A stretch of 64,000 nucleotides of DNA from Nocardioides agri (GTDB lineage: Bacteria > Actinomycetota > Actinomycetes > Propionibacteriales > Nocardioidaceae), in NCBI RefSeq assembly GCF_013778305.1, contig NZ_JACEIC010000002.1, forward strand, positions 3,001,669 through 3,065,668. Reading direction: 5' to 3'. Positions 44,210 through 52,541 of the stretch are shown here, piece after piece (within the stretch, counting starts at the first letter, position 1; every line of letters starts with the position of its first letter). The position numbers were made by a program, and so were the translations under genes. The notes beneath the pieces are model-generated. The model had not been told where the DNA came from and ran no database searches. It saw only the letters and a list, made by a program, of their open reading frames with translations.

Positions 44210-46549
44210 TCACTTGTACCGGGCCGTGTAGGTCGCAGGTGCGGCCGGCGCGGTGATCGTGTGGGTCTGAGCGCCGCCGTCGGACCACGACGCGAAGAGG
44301 TACTGCTTGCTTCCCTTCGCTTGCGGTGAGACCGCGCTCACGGTGTTGCTGGATCCCACGATGACGTTGCGGGTGAAGGTCGCCTTCGTCGCCGTGCCGC
44401 CCACACTCACCGTCAGTCCGCCTGGCACGGTCTGGAAGGTCAGCGTCACCATGCGTGGATCGAGCCTTCTGGTCACCGTGCTGGTCAGTCCTCCGGAGTC
44501 CGTCGCCGTCAGCCGCAGCTCCAGGTAGGCCGGCGCCTCGTGGTCTGGCGCGACGAACGACCCGCCGCTGACTCCGGCGAAGCTCTGCACGGAGTGCGAG
44601 TGGCAGTTGCTCGGACAGTGCTGGAGGACCAGGTCCCACGAGAGCGCGGACGCCGGAAGCGCACCCTGCTGAGGATCGTCCGCATGGCCGGAGAACCTGA
44701 TGACGTCCCCGACCTTCCACGTGGTGCCGGCCGTCGGGGCGTCGATGACGGCCGACGGCGCGGTGTTGCCGACCGACACTGTCACTGCGGCCGTGGCGGT
44801 CGCTCCGCCGGCGTCAGTGACGCGCAGGGTGGCGGTGTAGACGCCCGAGCTGGTGTAGGTGTACGACGGTCGCGACTCCGTCGAGTCGTCGAAGGCCTGG
44901 TCACCGTCGAGGTCCCACGCGAAGCTGAGCGTGTCTCCTGAGTCGGGGTCGCTCGAGGCAGAGCCGTCGAAGGCCACCGTGAGCGGGGCGGATCCCGTGG
45001 TGGGCGTGGCGGTGGCGACGGCGACCGGCGGCTGGTTGCTGCTGGTGTAGCGGATCCGTCGCACGGTGCCGCCGTCGAAGTCGACGTAGAAGAGCTCTCC
45101 ACCCGGGCCGATCTGCAGGTTCACCGGATTCGCAGCGCCTGCGACGAAGGTGCGCACCAGCCCGGGGGCGGGGTTGCCGTCAGCGCCCTTGGACATCACC
45201 CAGATGCAGTCTCGGGAGTAGTCCGCGAAGAACAGCGCGCCGTCGTACTCCGCAGGGTAGGGACTCTGCCCCGCACCGAAGGCGAACTGGACCCCGGCCA
45301 TCGACGAGCTTCCCGTGGGACACGTCTCGTTGGGCACCACTCTGGCGGTGTGGTGGTAGGCGAAGTACGGCGCCGTGACGCCCCCGGCCGTGTACAGGTT
45401 CTCGCACACGGACAGGTTCGCGCCGTCGTACCCGGCCTGCCGCCCCACGCCCTCGTAGCAGGGCCACCCGAAGTTGTAGACCTGGGTGGGCGAGGGGACG
45501 AGGCGGTTGATCTCCTCCCAATCGTTCCACCCGACGTCACCGATCCAGAGCTCCTCGGTGCCGGGCCGCTCGGTGATCCGGAAGGGGTTTCGCAGACCGT
45601 GGGCGACGATGCGACGGGCGTTGGCATCGGCGGAGGAGGCGAGCGGGTTGGTGGCCAGGCCAGCGCCGGTCGTCGGGTCGACGCGGATGACCGAGCCGTC
45701 CAGACTCACAGGATCTCCGGAGGTGCGGAGGTCCTGGCTGCGCAGCGCGCCGCCCTCCGCGGTCGGCGGAGAAAGGGTGGCACCCACGCCGCCTGGCGGG
45801 TCACCGCAGGGGTTGAGCGGGCTGCCGTCCTGACCCCAGTCAGCGAAGTTGAAGCTCGCGCCGTCGCCGGCGCTGGCGTAGAGGGCCCCCGAGCGCCCGA
45901 ACTCGACGGAGCCGATGGAGTGGCTGGGGTACTGCTGACACCAGTCCTCGACCAGCACCTGCTCGTTCCCCGTCATCGAGTTGCCGCTCGCAGTGAGCCG
46001 GGACAACCGCCCGCTGACCACGCAGCCATCGGCCGTTGCGCCGGGCGGAGTCGGACAGGGGTCGGAGTACACCCCCGCAGTGCCCCATCTGGGGGCGGGC
46101 GAGCTCGAGCCGAGCTCGTGGTCGTAGGTGTACAGGACGTACACATACGGGTTGGCTGGGAACCCGGGGTCCAGCGTCATCCCCAGCAGTCCGCGGTCCC
46201 AGAAGTTGTGGACGTTCGCGTTCAGGTCGGCGAAGACGTCAGGCGACGGGTCGGTGAGCGAATCGAAGACCTTGATGACGCCGCGCTTCTCTGCCACGAA
46301 GATCCGGCCGTCGGGCGAGAATCGGAGTGCGGTCGGGTTCGTCAGGTTGCTGAAGACGATGGTCTCGGAGAACCCTGGCGGAGTAACCGCTCCCTGAGCC
46401 TCTGATGTCACCGACACCATGGCGAGGCCACCGGCCGCCAGGGAGAGGGCCGACGCGACGGCCAGCCGCCGCCGGCCGCGCTGACGCCGCGGATGCCCCG
46501 CACTGGATCGCTTGGCCGAACTGTCCGACACCGTCGCCAACCAGTTCAT
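44210..46549 (-). CDS. Secreted PQQ-type glucose/sorbosone dehydrogenase with PKD domain
   Basis: A 779-residue exported protein. A long basic leader (R-G-R-R-R-L-A-V near residue 25) and hydrophobic core form the signal (cleavage ~53). Residues ~60-480 are a six-bladed GSDH propeller (F-S-P-D-G-R-I-F-V-A-E; G-L-L-G-M-T-L-D-P; H-G-L-R-N-P-F-R). Residues ~485-575 are a PKD domain, followed by an Ig-like tail of ~200 residues. It may oxidise aldoses or bind polysaccharide; PQQ dependence is inferred from the fold. Base composition is lower in GC than the core genes nearby. Start ATG 46549 lacks a clear ribosome-binding site. Confidence 0.84.
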   Translation of the reverse strand: MNWLATVSDSSAKRSSAGHPRRQRGRRRLAVASALSLAAGGLAMVSVTSEAQGAVTPPGFSETIVFSNLTNPTALRFSPDGRIFVAEKRGVIKVFDSLTDPSPDVFADLNANVHNFWDRGLLGMTLDPGFPANPYVYVLYTYDHELGSSSPAPRWGTAGVYSDPCPTPPGATADGCVVSGRLSRLTASGNSMTGNEQVLVEDWCQQYPSHSIGSVEFGRSGALYASAGDGASFNFADWGQDGSPLNPCGDPPGGVGATLSPPTAEGGALRSQDLRTSGDPVSLDGSVIRVDPTTGAGLATNPLASSADANARRIVAHGLRNPFRITERPGTEELWIGDVGWNDWEEINRLVPSPTQVYNFGWPCYEGVGRQAGYDGANLSVCENLYTAGGVTAPYFAYHHTARVVPNETCPTGSSSMAGVQFAFGAGQSPYPAEYDGALFFADYSRDCIWVMSKGADGNPAPGLVRTFVAGAANPVNLQIGPGGELFYVDFDGGTVRRIRYTSSNQPPVAVATATPTTGSAPLTVAFDGSASSDPDSGDTLSFAWDLDGDQAFDDSTESRPSYTYTSSGVYTATLRVTDAGGATATAAVTVSVGNTAPSAVIDAPTAGTTWKVGDVIRFSGHADDPQQGALPASALSWDLVLQHCPSNCHSHSVQSFAGVSGGSFVAPDHEAPAYLELRLTATDSGGLTSTVTRRLDPRMVTLTFQTVPGGLTVSVGGTATKATFTRNVIVGSSNTVSAVSPQAKGSKQYLFASWSDGGAQTHTITAPAAPATYTARYK

Positions 46550-46804
46550 GGTGAGACCCCGTCCTGCGGTGGGCTGGGACGTCTGCTCTCTCGCGGCCGC
46601 CCTTCTCCGCAGGATCGTCGGGGCGGCCCACAGCGTTCAACCCCCAAATGCGGGACCGGCCGCCTCGGATCTCCGCACCCGGTGTCGTTCGGGTCGACCG
46701 ATCGGTCACGATCGACCGACGTGCGGCAGCGGGTGGCTTGTCGGGACCAGTCGCCCCTGCTCAGGCCGACGCGCAACTCCCGACCCTGGCCCGATCGGCC
46801 GCGG
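46550..46804. other. 255-bp non-coding junction
   Basis: No supported gene. It separates the start of the PKD dehydrogenase from the ABC-2 permease remnant and may hold the breakpoint of an insertion. Confidence 0.5.
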
Positions 46805-47086
46805 GTGACCGACTCACTCCCGCCCGGCACCGCAGCCGGGTCGCTCGTCGGCTCGATCGTGGGAGTCGACCCGACCGGCGACACCACGCCGGGCGTGCTC
46901 GACACGCTCGTGCCCGAGCGGGCGGTGGCGACGCTGCTGGCCTACATCGTGGTGGTCGCCGGCGCCTCGCTCCTGCTGGTGCGCCGGCGCGACGTCACCA
47001 GAGTGTCCGCACCCGCTCGAGCGGCACCGGACCTTCCTCAACCGCTGCGGGACCGCCGATGGCGGGGTGTCCGGGCCCTACAGTGA
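46805..47086 (+). pseudogene. Probable C-terminal remnant of an ABC-2-type permease
   Basis: From GTG 46805 the frame reads like the end of an ABC-2 exporter permease: D-T-L-V-P-E-R-A-V-A-T-L-L-A-Y-I-V-V-V, then a hydrophobic helix and R-R-R-D-V-T near residue 66. After that, third-position GC falls and the frame drifts to a stop at 47084. No ATPase partner or N-terminal part lies upstream; instead there is non-coding sequence and the PKD gene. I read it as a severed gene end. It could also be a tiny membrane protein. Confidence 0.45.
47079..47084 (+). promoter_or_regulatory. -10 of the LuxR-type response regulator gene
   Basis: TACAGT, six bases before ATG 47091; predicted leaderless. Confidence 0.5.
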
Positions 47087-47090
47087 GCCC

Positions 47091-47771
47091 ATGACGGTGC
47101 GCGTCGTCTTCGCTGACGACAACTACCTCGTGCGAGAGGGAGTCGCGGCGCTGCTCGCCGAGACGGCCGAAGTCGACCTGGTGGAGACCGCGGCCGACCC
47201 CGACGCGCTCATGAAGGCCGTGGCCGCGCACCGTCCGGACGCGGTGCTGACCGACATCCGGATGCCGCCGACGTTCACGACCGAGGGCATCGACGCGGCG
47301 AAGCGGATCCGGTCCGGGTTCCCCGGCACCGGCGTGGTCGTGCTGTCGCAGTACGTCGAGGAGGACTACGCGCTGGAGCTCCTGTCCGACGGGGTGGAGG
47401 GTCTCGGCTACCTGCTCAAGGAGCGCGTCAGCGAGGTCGACGAGCTGGTCCGGGCGCTCCACGACGTGGCGCGCGGCGGCTCGGCGCTCGACCCCAAGGT
47501 CGTGGAAGGCCTGCTGGCGCGGAAGAACCAGGACGCCGGCTCCGCGCTCCGCGGGCTCACCGACCGCGAGCTCGAGGTGCTGAGCGAGCTGGCCACGGGC
47601 CGCAGCAACGCGGCCACCGCGAAGGCGCTCTACATGAGCGAGCGGGCGGTCGAGAAGCACGTCGGCTCGGTCTTCCAGAAGCTCGGTCTCGTCACCGAGG
47701 CCGACACCAACCGCCGGGTGATGGCGGTGCTCGCGTACCTCGAGGCGACCGGCGGCACTGGGGCGCGGTGA
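47091..47771 (+). CDS. NarL/LuxR-family response regulator
   Basis: A 226-residue regulator with receiver domain (F-A-D-D-N; phosphoacceptor Asp in L-T-D-I-R near residue 59; Lys in L-L-K-E) and a LuxR HTH at ~155-215 (L-T-D-R-E-L-E-V-L; S-N-A-A-T-A-K-A-L-Y-M-S-E). The conserved Asp-Asp, Asp and Lys are present. Probably phosphorylated by the intact kinase at 50244-51554 and controlling the ABC pair beyond it. ATG 47091 is set by the -10 hexamer. Confidence 0.92.
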   Translation: MTVRVVFADDNYLVREGVAALLAETAEVDLVETAADPDALMKAVAAHRPDAVLTDIRMPPTFTTEGIDAAKRIRSGFPGTGVVVLSQYVEEDYALELLSDGVEGLGYLLKERVSEVDELVRALHDVARGGSALDPKVVEGLLARKNQDAGSALRGLTDRELEVLSELATGRSNAATAKALYMSERAVEKHVGSVFQKLGLVTEADTNRRVMAVLAYLEATGGTGAR

Positions 47772-47866
47772 CGCACCGTGAGCGCCCAACCTCCGGCCGA
47801 TGTGCGGCCAACCCCCCTGACGGCGGCGGTCGCCGGAGCGCACGATGGCGACGAGGAGGTGGCCGC

Positions 47867-48250
47867 GTGCACGAGGTCCGGGTGCTGATCGTCGACGACC
47901 AGGAGCCCTACCGCAGGGCGATGGCCGCCGTGGTCGCCGCGACCGACGGGTTCGCGGTCGTCGGCGCGGTCACGACCGGTGAGGAGTCGCTGGAGGCGGC
48001 GGCCGAGCTCCGACCCGACCTCGTGCTGATGGACGTCAACCTTCCGGGCATCGACGGCATCGAGGCCACCCGCCGGCTGGTCGCGGATCGGGCCGGCCCG
48101 GTCGTGCTGCTCCTCTCCACGTACGACGTCGACCAGGTCGACCTCGAGGGCAGCGGCGCGGCGGCGTACCTCGCCAAGGCAGAGCTCGGGCCCGATCGGC
48201 TCTCAACGGCCTGGCGAGACGCCGGCGCCGGTCTCCGCGAGCGCGGGTGA
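47867..48250 (+). CDS. Single-domain response regulator (receiver only)
   Basis: A 127-residue receiver with L-I-V-D-D-Q-E, phosphoacceptor in L-M-D-V-N-L-P and Lys in Y-L-A-K-A. No output domain, so it must act by protein contact or as a phosphate sink. GTG 47867 has GAGGAGGT seven bases upstream; an upstream in-frame start at 47768 would add an Arg/Gly-rich stretch unlike a receiver. The last 48 bp are antisense to the end of the degenerate kinase gene. Confidence 0.82.
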   Translation: MHEVRVLIVDDQEPYRRAMAAVVAATDGFAVVGAVTTGEESLEAAAELRPDLVLMDVNLPGIDGIEATRRLVADRAGPVVLLLSTYDVDQVDLEGSGAAAYLAKAELGPDRLSTAWRDAGAGLRERG

Positions 48251-50242
48251 CGCCGGGACGGAGACGAGCAGGTCGTCGCCGTCGACGGTGACGGTCCCAC
48301 CCGCGGCGCCGAGCCGGTCGGTGATCGCCTGGAGGTCGAGGCCGCGCGGGTCGACCCGCTCGATGCGCAGGTGCACGTCCGCGTCCTCCAGCCACAGCTG
48401 CAACGAGGACACGTCCCCGCCCGCCCGCGTCGCCTCGACGCAGCAGAAGTACAGCGCCGCCTCGACGCGCGGGGAGAACCGGCTGCCCGCGACGCCGTCG
48501 ACGGTCAACCGGGGGGCGCCCGCGGTCCGCGCCAGCATCGATCGCAGGGCCGGCTCCAGGCCCGACCTGGCCAGCTGGGTGGGGAACACGCCCCGGCTGA
48601 GGTCGCGCAGCGACTCCAGGGCGGTGTTCGCGTCGGCGACCAGCGCCCCGATGCCGGCCGCGGGGTCGCCGGCCCCCACCGCCGCGCGAACCCGGCCGAT
48701 CCGGGCGGGCAGGTCGGCGATGGGCGGCAGCACGTCCCGGGCGATCGCTGCCTCGAGGCCGCGGCGCGCCGCGTCGTCGGCCTCGATCAGGCGCAGCCGC
48801 GACTCCGTGAGCTGGCGGGTGGTGCGCTCGAGATCGTCGACGTGCGCCGCCAGCTGGCTTGCCAGCACGGTGTTGCGGAAGGCCACCGCCGCCTGCTTGG
48901 CGACCGCATCGAGGAGCCTGAGGTCCGCGGCGTCGAGACTGCGTCCACGCGGAAGTGTCACGCCGATCGTCCCCAGGACGCGGCCGTCGAGCCGGACCTG
49001 CAGGCTGTGGTCCCAGGGGCCCGAGGCGTCGCCCCAGGTGCCGCACAGCGGCTCGCCGCCGGGCACGTCGAGGGAGGCGACGGCGCCGCTCGCCGACACC
49101 GCCCGCGCGGCCGTCTCGGCGACCGCCGGCATGAGAGCGCCCGGCGGTGGCGCGTGGGCCAGGCGACGGCTGAAGTCGGAGAGCGCTTCGTACGGCTGCG
49201 CGCGCTGCCCGTAGGCGAGCCGGTTCGCCAACCGGACCACGCTGCGGCGCAACGGCTGGAACGCGAGCGCGACGACCGCGGTGCCCAGGAGCGAGAGCCA
49301 GAACCCGCTCCCGGTGCCCTCCACGACCCGGCCCAGCGCCACGACGAGGACGGTGTAGCCGACGGCCGCGAACGCGACGCCGGCGATGACCACGACGGTG
49401 CGGTTGATGAACACGTCGAGCTCGTAGAGCCGGTGCCGCAGGACCGCGACGGCGAAGATGATCGGCAGCAGGAAGTACGAGACGAACAGGGGCAGCGACG
49501 ACGCCCACGTCTGGCGGTCGCCGTTCAGCGCCTGCACGACCACCATCCAGATCACCCCGAGCGTCGGTAGTGCCGCCGCGAGGGCGATCAGCCGGAGCTG
49601 CTGACGCTGCTCGCCGTCGCTGCGGCGCAGCCGGAGGAGCATCGAGACGACCGAGGCGATCAGCCCGCCGATGATCGTGAGGAAGCCGACGGTCAGCGCC
49701 AGCTGGCGCGGCACACCCATCTCGGTCTCATCGGTGTAGAGCCGGACGCTCGCCGGTGGTGTGGTGAGCACGGCGAGCAGGCACAGCAGCGCGCCGAACC
49801 CGGTGAGCCATGCGGCCCAGCGCCAGCGTCGGGAGAGCAGGTGGCCGTCGGGGGCGAGCAGGAACATCAACGCCAGGCCGGCGATGATCACCTGGCCTCC
49901 GCACAGGGTCGAGATCCAGGCGAACACCCCGCCCACGGCTGCCGACCCCGGCCCGTCGTCCTCCTGGATCCAGTACGCGTAGGCCTCGGTCGCGAGCGAG
50001 ACCGCACCGATCGCCCCGACCACGCTCAGCAGCCAACCGATCGGGTGGCGCGGGTAGCGGGAGACGATCAGCGAGCCCATGACGGCCGAGCCGGCGACGG
50101 CGCCATCGATGAACGGGAAGCCGTGCACGGCCACTGCCGTCTGCGACGTGAGCCGGATCGCCTGGGCGCCGATGATCACGTCGACAGCCACTACGGCGAT
50201 CGTGAACCAGGCGAGGGCGCGGGCGGCTCGGGCGGCGTCCAT
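48203..50242 (-). CDS. Degenerate membrane sensor histidine kinase (pseudokinase)
   Basis: A 679-residue protein with 8-9 N-terminal hydrophobic helices (~10-310), a GAF-like region (~355-450), a coiled linker and a DHp/HATPase-like end. Where NarL-type kinases have R-D-x-H-D-G, this reads A-A-I-A-R-D-V-L-P-P-I-A, with no His. The N-box reads V-E-A-T-R-A-G-G, and no D-x-G-x-G is seen. It is probably unable to bind ATP or autophosphorylate, and may act as sensor or modulator for the intact kinase encoded 1 bp upstream. Length is otherwise normal, without frameshift, which argues for a kept function. Confidence 0.83.
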   Translation of the reverse strand: MDAARAARALAWFTIAVVAVDVIIGAQAIRLTSQTAVAVHGFPFIDGAVAGSAVMGSLIVSRYPRHPIGWLLSVVGAIGAVSLATEAYAYWIQEDDGPGSAAVGGVFAWISTLCGGQVIIAGLALMFLLAPDGHLLSRRWRWAAWLTGFGALLCLLAVLTTPPASVRLYTDETEMGVPRQLALTVGFLTIIGGLIASVVSMLLRLRRSDGEQRQQLRLIALAAALPTLGVIWMVVVQALNGDRQTWASSLPLFVSYFLLPIIFAVAVLRHRLYELDVFINRTVVVIAGVAFAAVGYTVLVVALGRVVEGTGSGFWLSLLGTAVVALAFQPLRRSVVRLANRLAYGQRAQPYEALSDFSRRLAHAPPPGALMPAVAETAARAVSASGAVASLDVPGGEPLCGTWGDASGPWDHSLQVRLDGRVLGTIGVTLPRGRSLDAADLRLLDAVAKQAAVAFRNTVLASQLAAHVDDLERTTRQLTESRLRLIEADDAARRGLEAAIARDVLPPIADLPARIGRVRAAVGAGDPAAGIGALVADANTALESLRDLSRGVFPTQLARSGLEPALRSMLARTAGAPRLTVDGVAGSRFSPRVEAALYFCCVEATRAGGDVSSLQLWLEDADVHLRIERVDPRGLDLQAITDRLGAAGGTVTVDGDDLLVSVPASPALAETGAGVSPGR

Positions 50243-50243
50243 G

Positions 50244-51554
50244 TCAGGCCGTCGATCCGGCCGGGACCGACGCGGGCAGCACGGCGCGGATGCACGTGCC
50301 GCGGCCCGGCGCGGACGTGACCGTGAGCTGGCCCCCGACGGACTCCACCCGTTCGCGGAGGTTGGTCAGCCCGGTGCCGCCGGCGCTGGCGCGGGGGTCG
50401 AAGCCGCGGCCGTCGTCCTCCACGGTGAGCTCGAGCGCGTCCGGCGTTCCCACCAGCTCGACCCGGGTGGTCGAGGCCTGTGCGTGCTTGGCGGCGTTCT
50501 GGAGTGCCTCGAGGCAGCAGAAGTACGCCGTCGCCTCGATCGGCGCCGGGTAGCGCCCGACGCCGGCGGCGTGCACCTCGATCGCCGCCCCCGCGGAGGC
50601 GAGGGCGGAGCGGAGTGCCCCGGCCACGCCGGCGGCCTCGAGTCCCGGTGGGTAGATGCCACGGGCCAGCCGGACGAGCGTCGCGATCGCGTCCTCGGCG
50701 GCGCGTTCCTGCTCGGCCAGCAGCGCGACGGCACGGTCGGGCGAGCGACCCGCGAGCGTGTCGGCGAGCCGGAGGTTCACCGCCAGTGCCACCAGGTGCT
50801 GCTGCGCACCGTCGTGGATGTCGCGTTCGAGTCGCCGGCGCTCGGCATCGTGGGCGTCGACGAGCCGCTCGCGGGAGACCCGCAGCTCCTCGGCGCGCGC
50901 GGAGAGCGTCGCGAGCCGCTGCTCGAGCTCGGCGCGGAGCCGGGCGCCCCGGAGGACGAGCCCGGCCTGGTCGGCAAGACCGGCGAAGAGCCGCTCCTCC
51001 ACCGGGCCGAGCGGGACCCCGGGACGCTCGAGCACGACGAGCGCGCCGAGGTTCTCACCGCCGTGCAGCACGGGCATCCGCCGGGCGACCGACCCGGGCC
51101 TCGGGACGTGCGCGGGCGGCCAGGTGGCCGCCAGGACGCCGCGGTCCACCATGTCCACCCAGACCTGCACGGACTCGGCCCCGGTGCCGTCCGCGAGCAC
51201 CCGAGCCATCCGCTCGGGCATCTCCCGGTCGGGGTACTGCCCGGCCAGGGTCGTCGTGAACCGCCGGAGCACGTCGTACGGCGTCGCGGTGCCGCCGAGC
51301 ACCGCGCGGCGCGCCCAGCGCTCGAGCCGGGTCTGCACGGGGTCGAAGGCGACCGCGACCCCCGCGGTGGCGAGCACCGAGAGGCCGAGGCTCGGGGACG
51401 ACGTCTGGCCGAGCAGGACTCCGCCGCCGAGGACGACCACCGCGTAGACGAGCACGACGAAGGCCGTCAGCCCCGCCCAGACGAGGGCGCTGGCCAGCAG
51501 CTCGCGCGGGGCGCGCCGACGCCACGTCCGCGGCGGGCGCAGGAGCGGGGTCAT
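50244..51554 (-). CDS. NarL-type sensor histidine kinase (intact)
   Basis: A 436-residue kinase with two N-terminal helices (~20-70), a GAF-like domain (~95-205), HisKA_3 with phosphoacceptor R-D-I-H-D-G-A-Q-Q-H near residue 228, and HATPase_c (E-A-L-Q-N-A-A-K-H-A; D-D-G-R-G-F-D; G-T-G-L). All catalytic motifs are intact. Sole intact kinase beside the two regulators, so the likely donor for both. ATG 51554. Stop and the next gene's start are adjacent, so the pair is translated from one mRNA. Confidence 0.9.
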   Translation of the reverse strand: MTPLLRPPRTWRRRAPRELLASALVWAGLTAFVVLVYAVVVLGGGVLLGQTSSPSLGLSVLATAGVAVAFDPVQTRLERWARRAVLGGTATPYDVLRRFTTTLAGQYPDREMPERMARVLADGTGAESVQVWVDMVDRGVLAATWPPAHVPRPGSVARRMPVLHGGENLGALVVLERPGVPLGPVEERLFAGLADQAGLVLRGARLRAELEQRLATLSARAEELRVSRERLVDAHDAERRRLERDIHDGAQQHLVALAVNLRLADTLAGRSPDRAVALLAEQERAAEDAIATLVRLARGIYPPGLEAAGVAGALRSALASAGAAIEVHAAGVGRYPAPIEATAYFCCLEALQNAAKHAQASTTRVELVGTPDALELTVEDDGRGFDPRASAGGTGLTNLRERVESVGGQLTVTSAPGRGTCIRAVLPASVPAGSTA

Positions 51555-51684
51555 GCTCAGCAGTCTGCGCGCTCGACCGCCCGCCCGGGAGGGGACGAGC
51601 CGAACGGCGGGGGTGGGGACAGCCGCACGGGCAGCCCTCCGCGGAGCGCGGCCAGCGCCCGCCTCGCTGCGCTCAGCCCGCTCC

Positions 51685-51744
51685 CGGAGGGCCACCCGAT
51701 CGCGGTCTGCTCGTCGTACGCCCTCCGACCGGAGGGTCACCCGA
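51685..51744 (+). promoter_or_regulatory. Paired 15-bp direct repeats before the ABC operon
   Basis: CGGAGGGCCACCCGA (51685-51699) and CGGAGGGTCACCCGA (51730-51744) differ at one base and are 45 bp apart. The second overlaps an inverted repeat CCCTCCGACCGGAGGG (51721-51736). Possible response-regulator binding sites; unverified. Confidence 0.4.
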
Positions 51745-51758
51745 CAAGGAGACAACCG

Positions 51759-52538
51759 ATGACCTCCACCATCACCACCACCGTTCCCGGTCACCCCGGC
51801 ACGGCCACTGGTGCCCAGCCCGCCGCCCGCGCCGACCACCTCACGAAGGTGTACGGCGCGGGCGAGGCGGCCGTCGCCGCCCTCGACGACGTCACCGTCG
51901 GGATCGACCGTGGTCGCTTCACCGCGATCATGGGTCCGTCCGGCTCCGGCAAGTCGACGCTCCTGCACCTGCTGGCCGGTCTGGACCGGCCGAGCTCGGG
52001 CACCGTGCACCTCGGCGACACCGAGATCACCTCGCTCGGCGACAAGGCGCTCACCATCCTGCGCCGCGACCGGATCGGCTTCATCTTCCAGTCGTTCAAC
52101 CTGCTGCCGACGATGACCGCAGCCGAGAACATCGTGCTGCCGATGCGGATCGCCGGGCGCCGGCCCGACCCGCACTGGGTCGCGTCGGTCGTCGACACCG
52201 TCGGTCTGACCGACCGGCTGGGGCACCGGCCGGCGCAGCTGTCCGGCGGCCAGCAGCAGCGGGTCGCCGCGGCGCGTGCGCTCGCCTCGCGTCCCGAGAT
52301 CGTCTTCGCCGACGAGCCGACCGGCGCGCTGGACTCACGCTCCGGCGCCGAGCTCCTCCGCTTCCTCCGCACGGCCGTCGACGACCTCGGACAGACCGTC
52401 GTCATGGTCACCCACGACCCGGCGGCGGCCTGCTACGCCGACCGCGTCCTCTTCCTGGCCGACGGCCACGTCGTCGACGAGATGCACTCGCCGTCCGCCG
52501 ACGCCGTCCTCGACTACATGAAGCATCTGGGGGACTGA
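51759..52538 (+). CDS. MacB/LolD-type ABC exporter ATPase
   Basis: A 259-residue ATPase: Walker [11 protein letters not shown]-loop I-F-Q-S-F-N-L-L-P, signature L-S-G-G-Q-Q-Q-R-V, Walker B I-V-F-A-D-E-P-T-G-A-L-D and V-T-H-D. ATG 51759 has AAGGAG upstream. Three bases separate it from the FtsX-type permease. Such pairs work with two-component systems in antimicrobial-peptide defence or lipoprotein export; the HK/RR genes next door fit that, but the substrate is unknown. Confidence 0.92.
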   Translation: MTSTITTTVPGHPGTATGAQPAARADHLTKVYGAGEAAVAALDDVTVGIDRGRFTAIMGPSGSGKSTLLHLLAGLDRPSSGTVHLGDTEITSLGDKALTILRRDRIGFIFQSFNLLPTMTAAENIVLPMRIAGRRPDPHWVASVVDTVGLTDRLGHRPAQLSGGQQQRVAAARALASRPEIVFADEPTGALDSRSGAELLRFLRTAVDDLGQTVVMVTHDPAAACYADRVLFLADGHVVDEMHSPSADAVLDYMKHLGD

Positions 52539-52541
52539 CCC

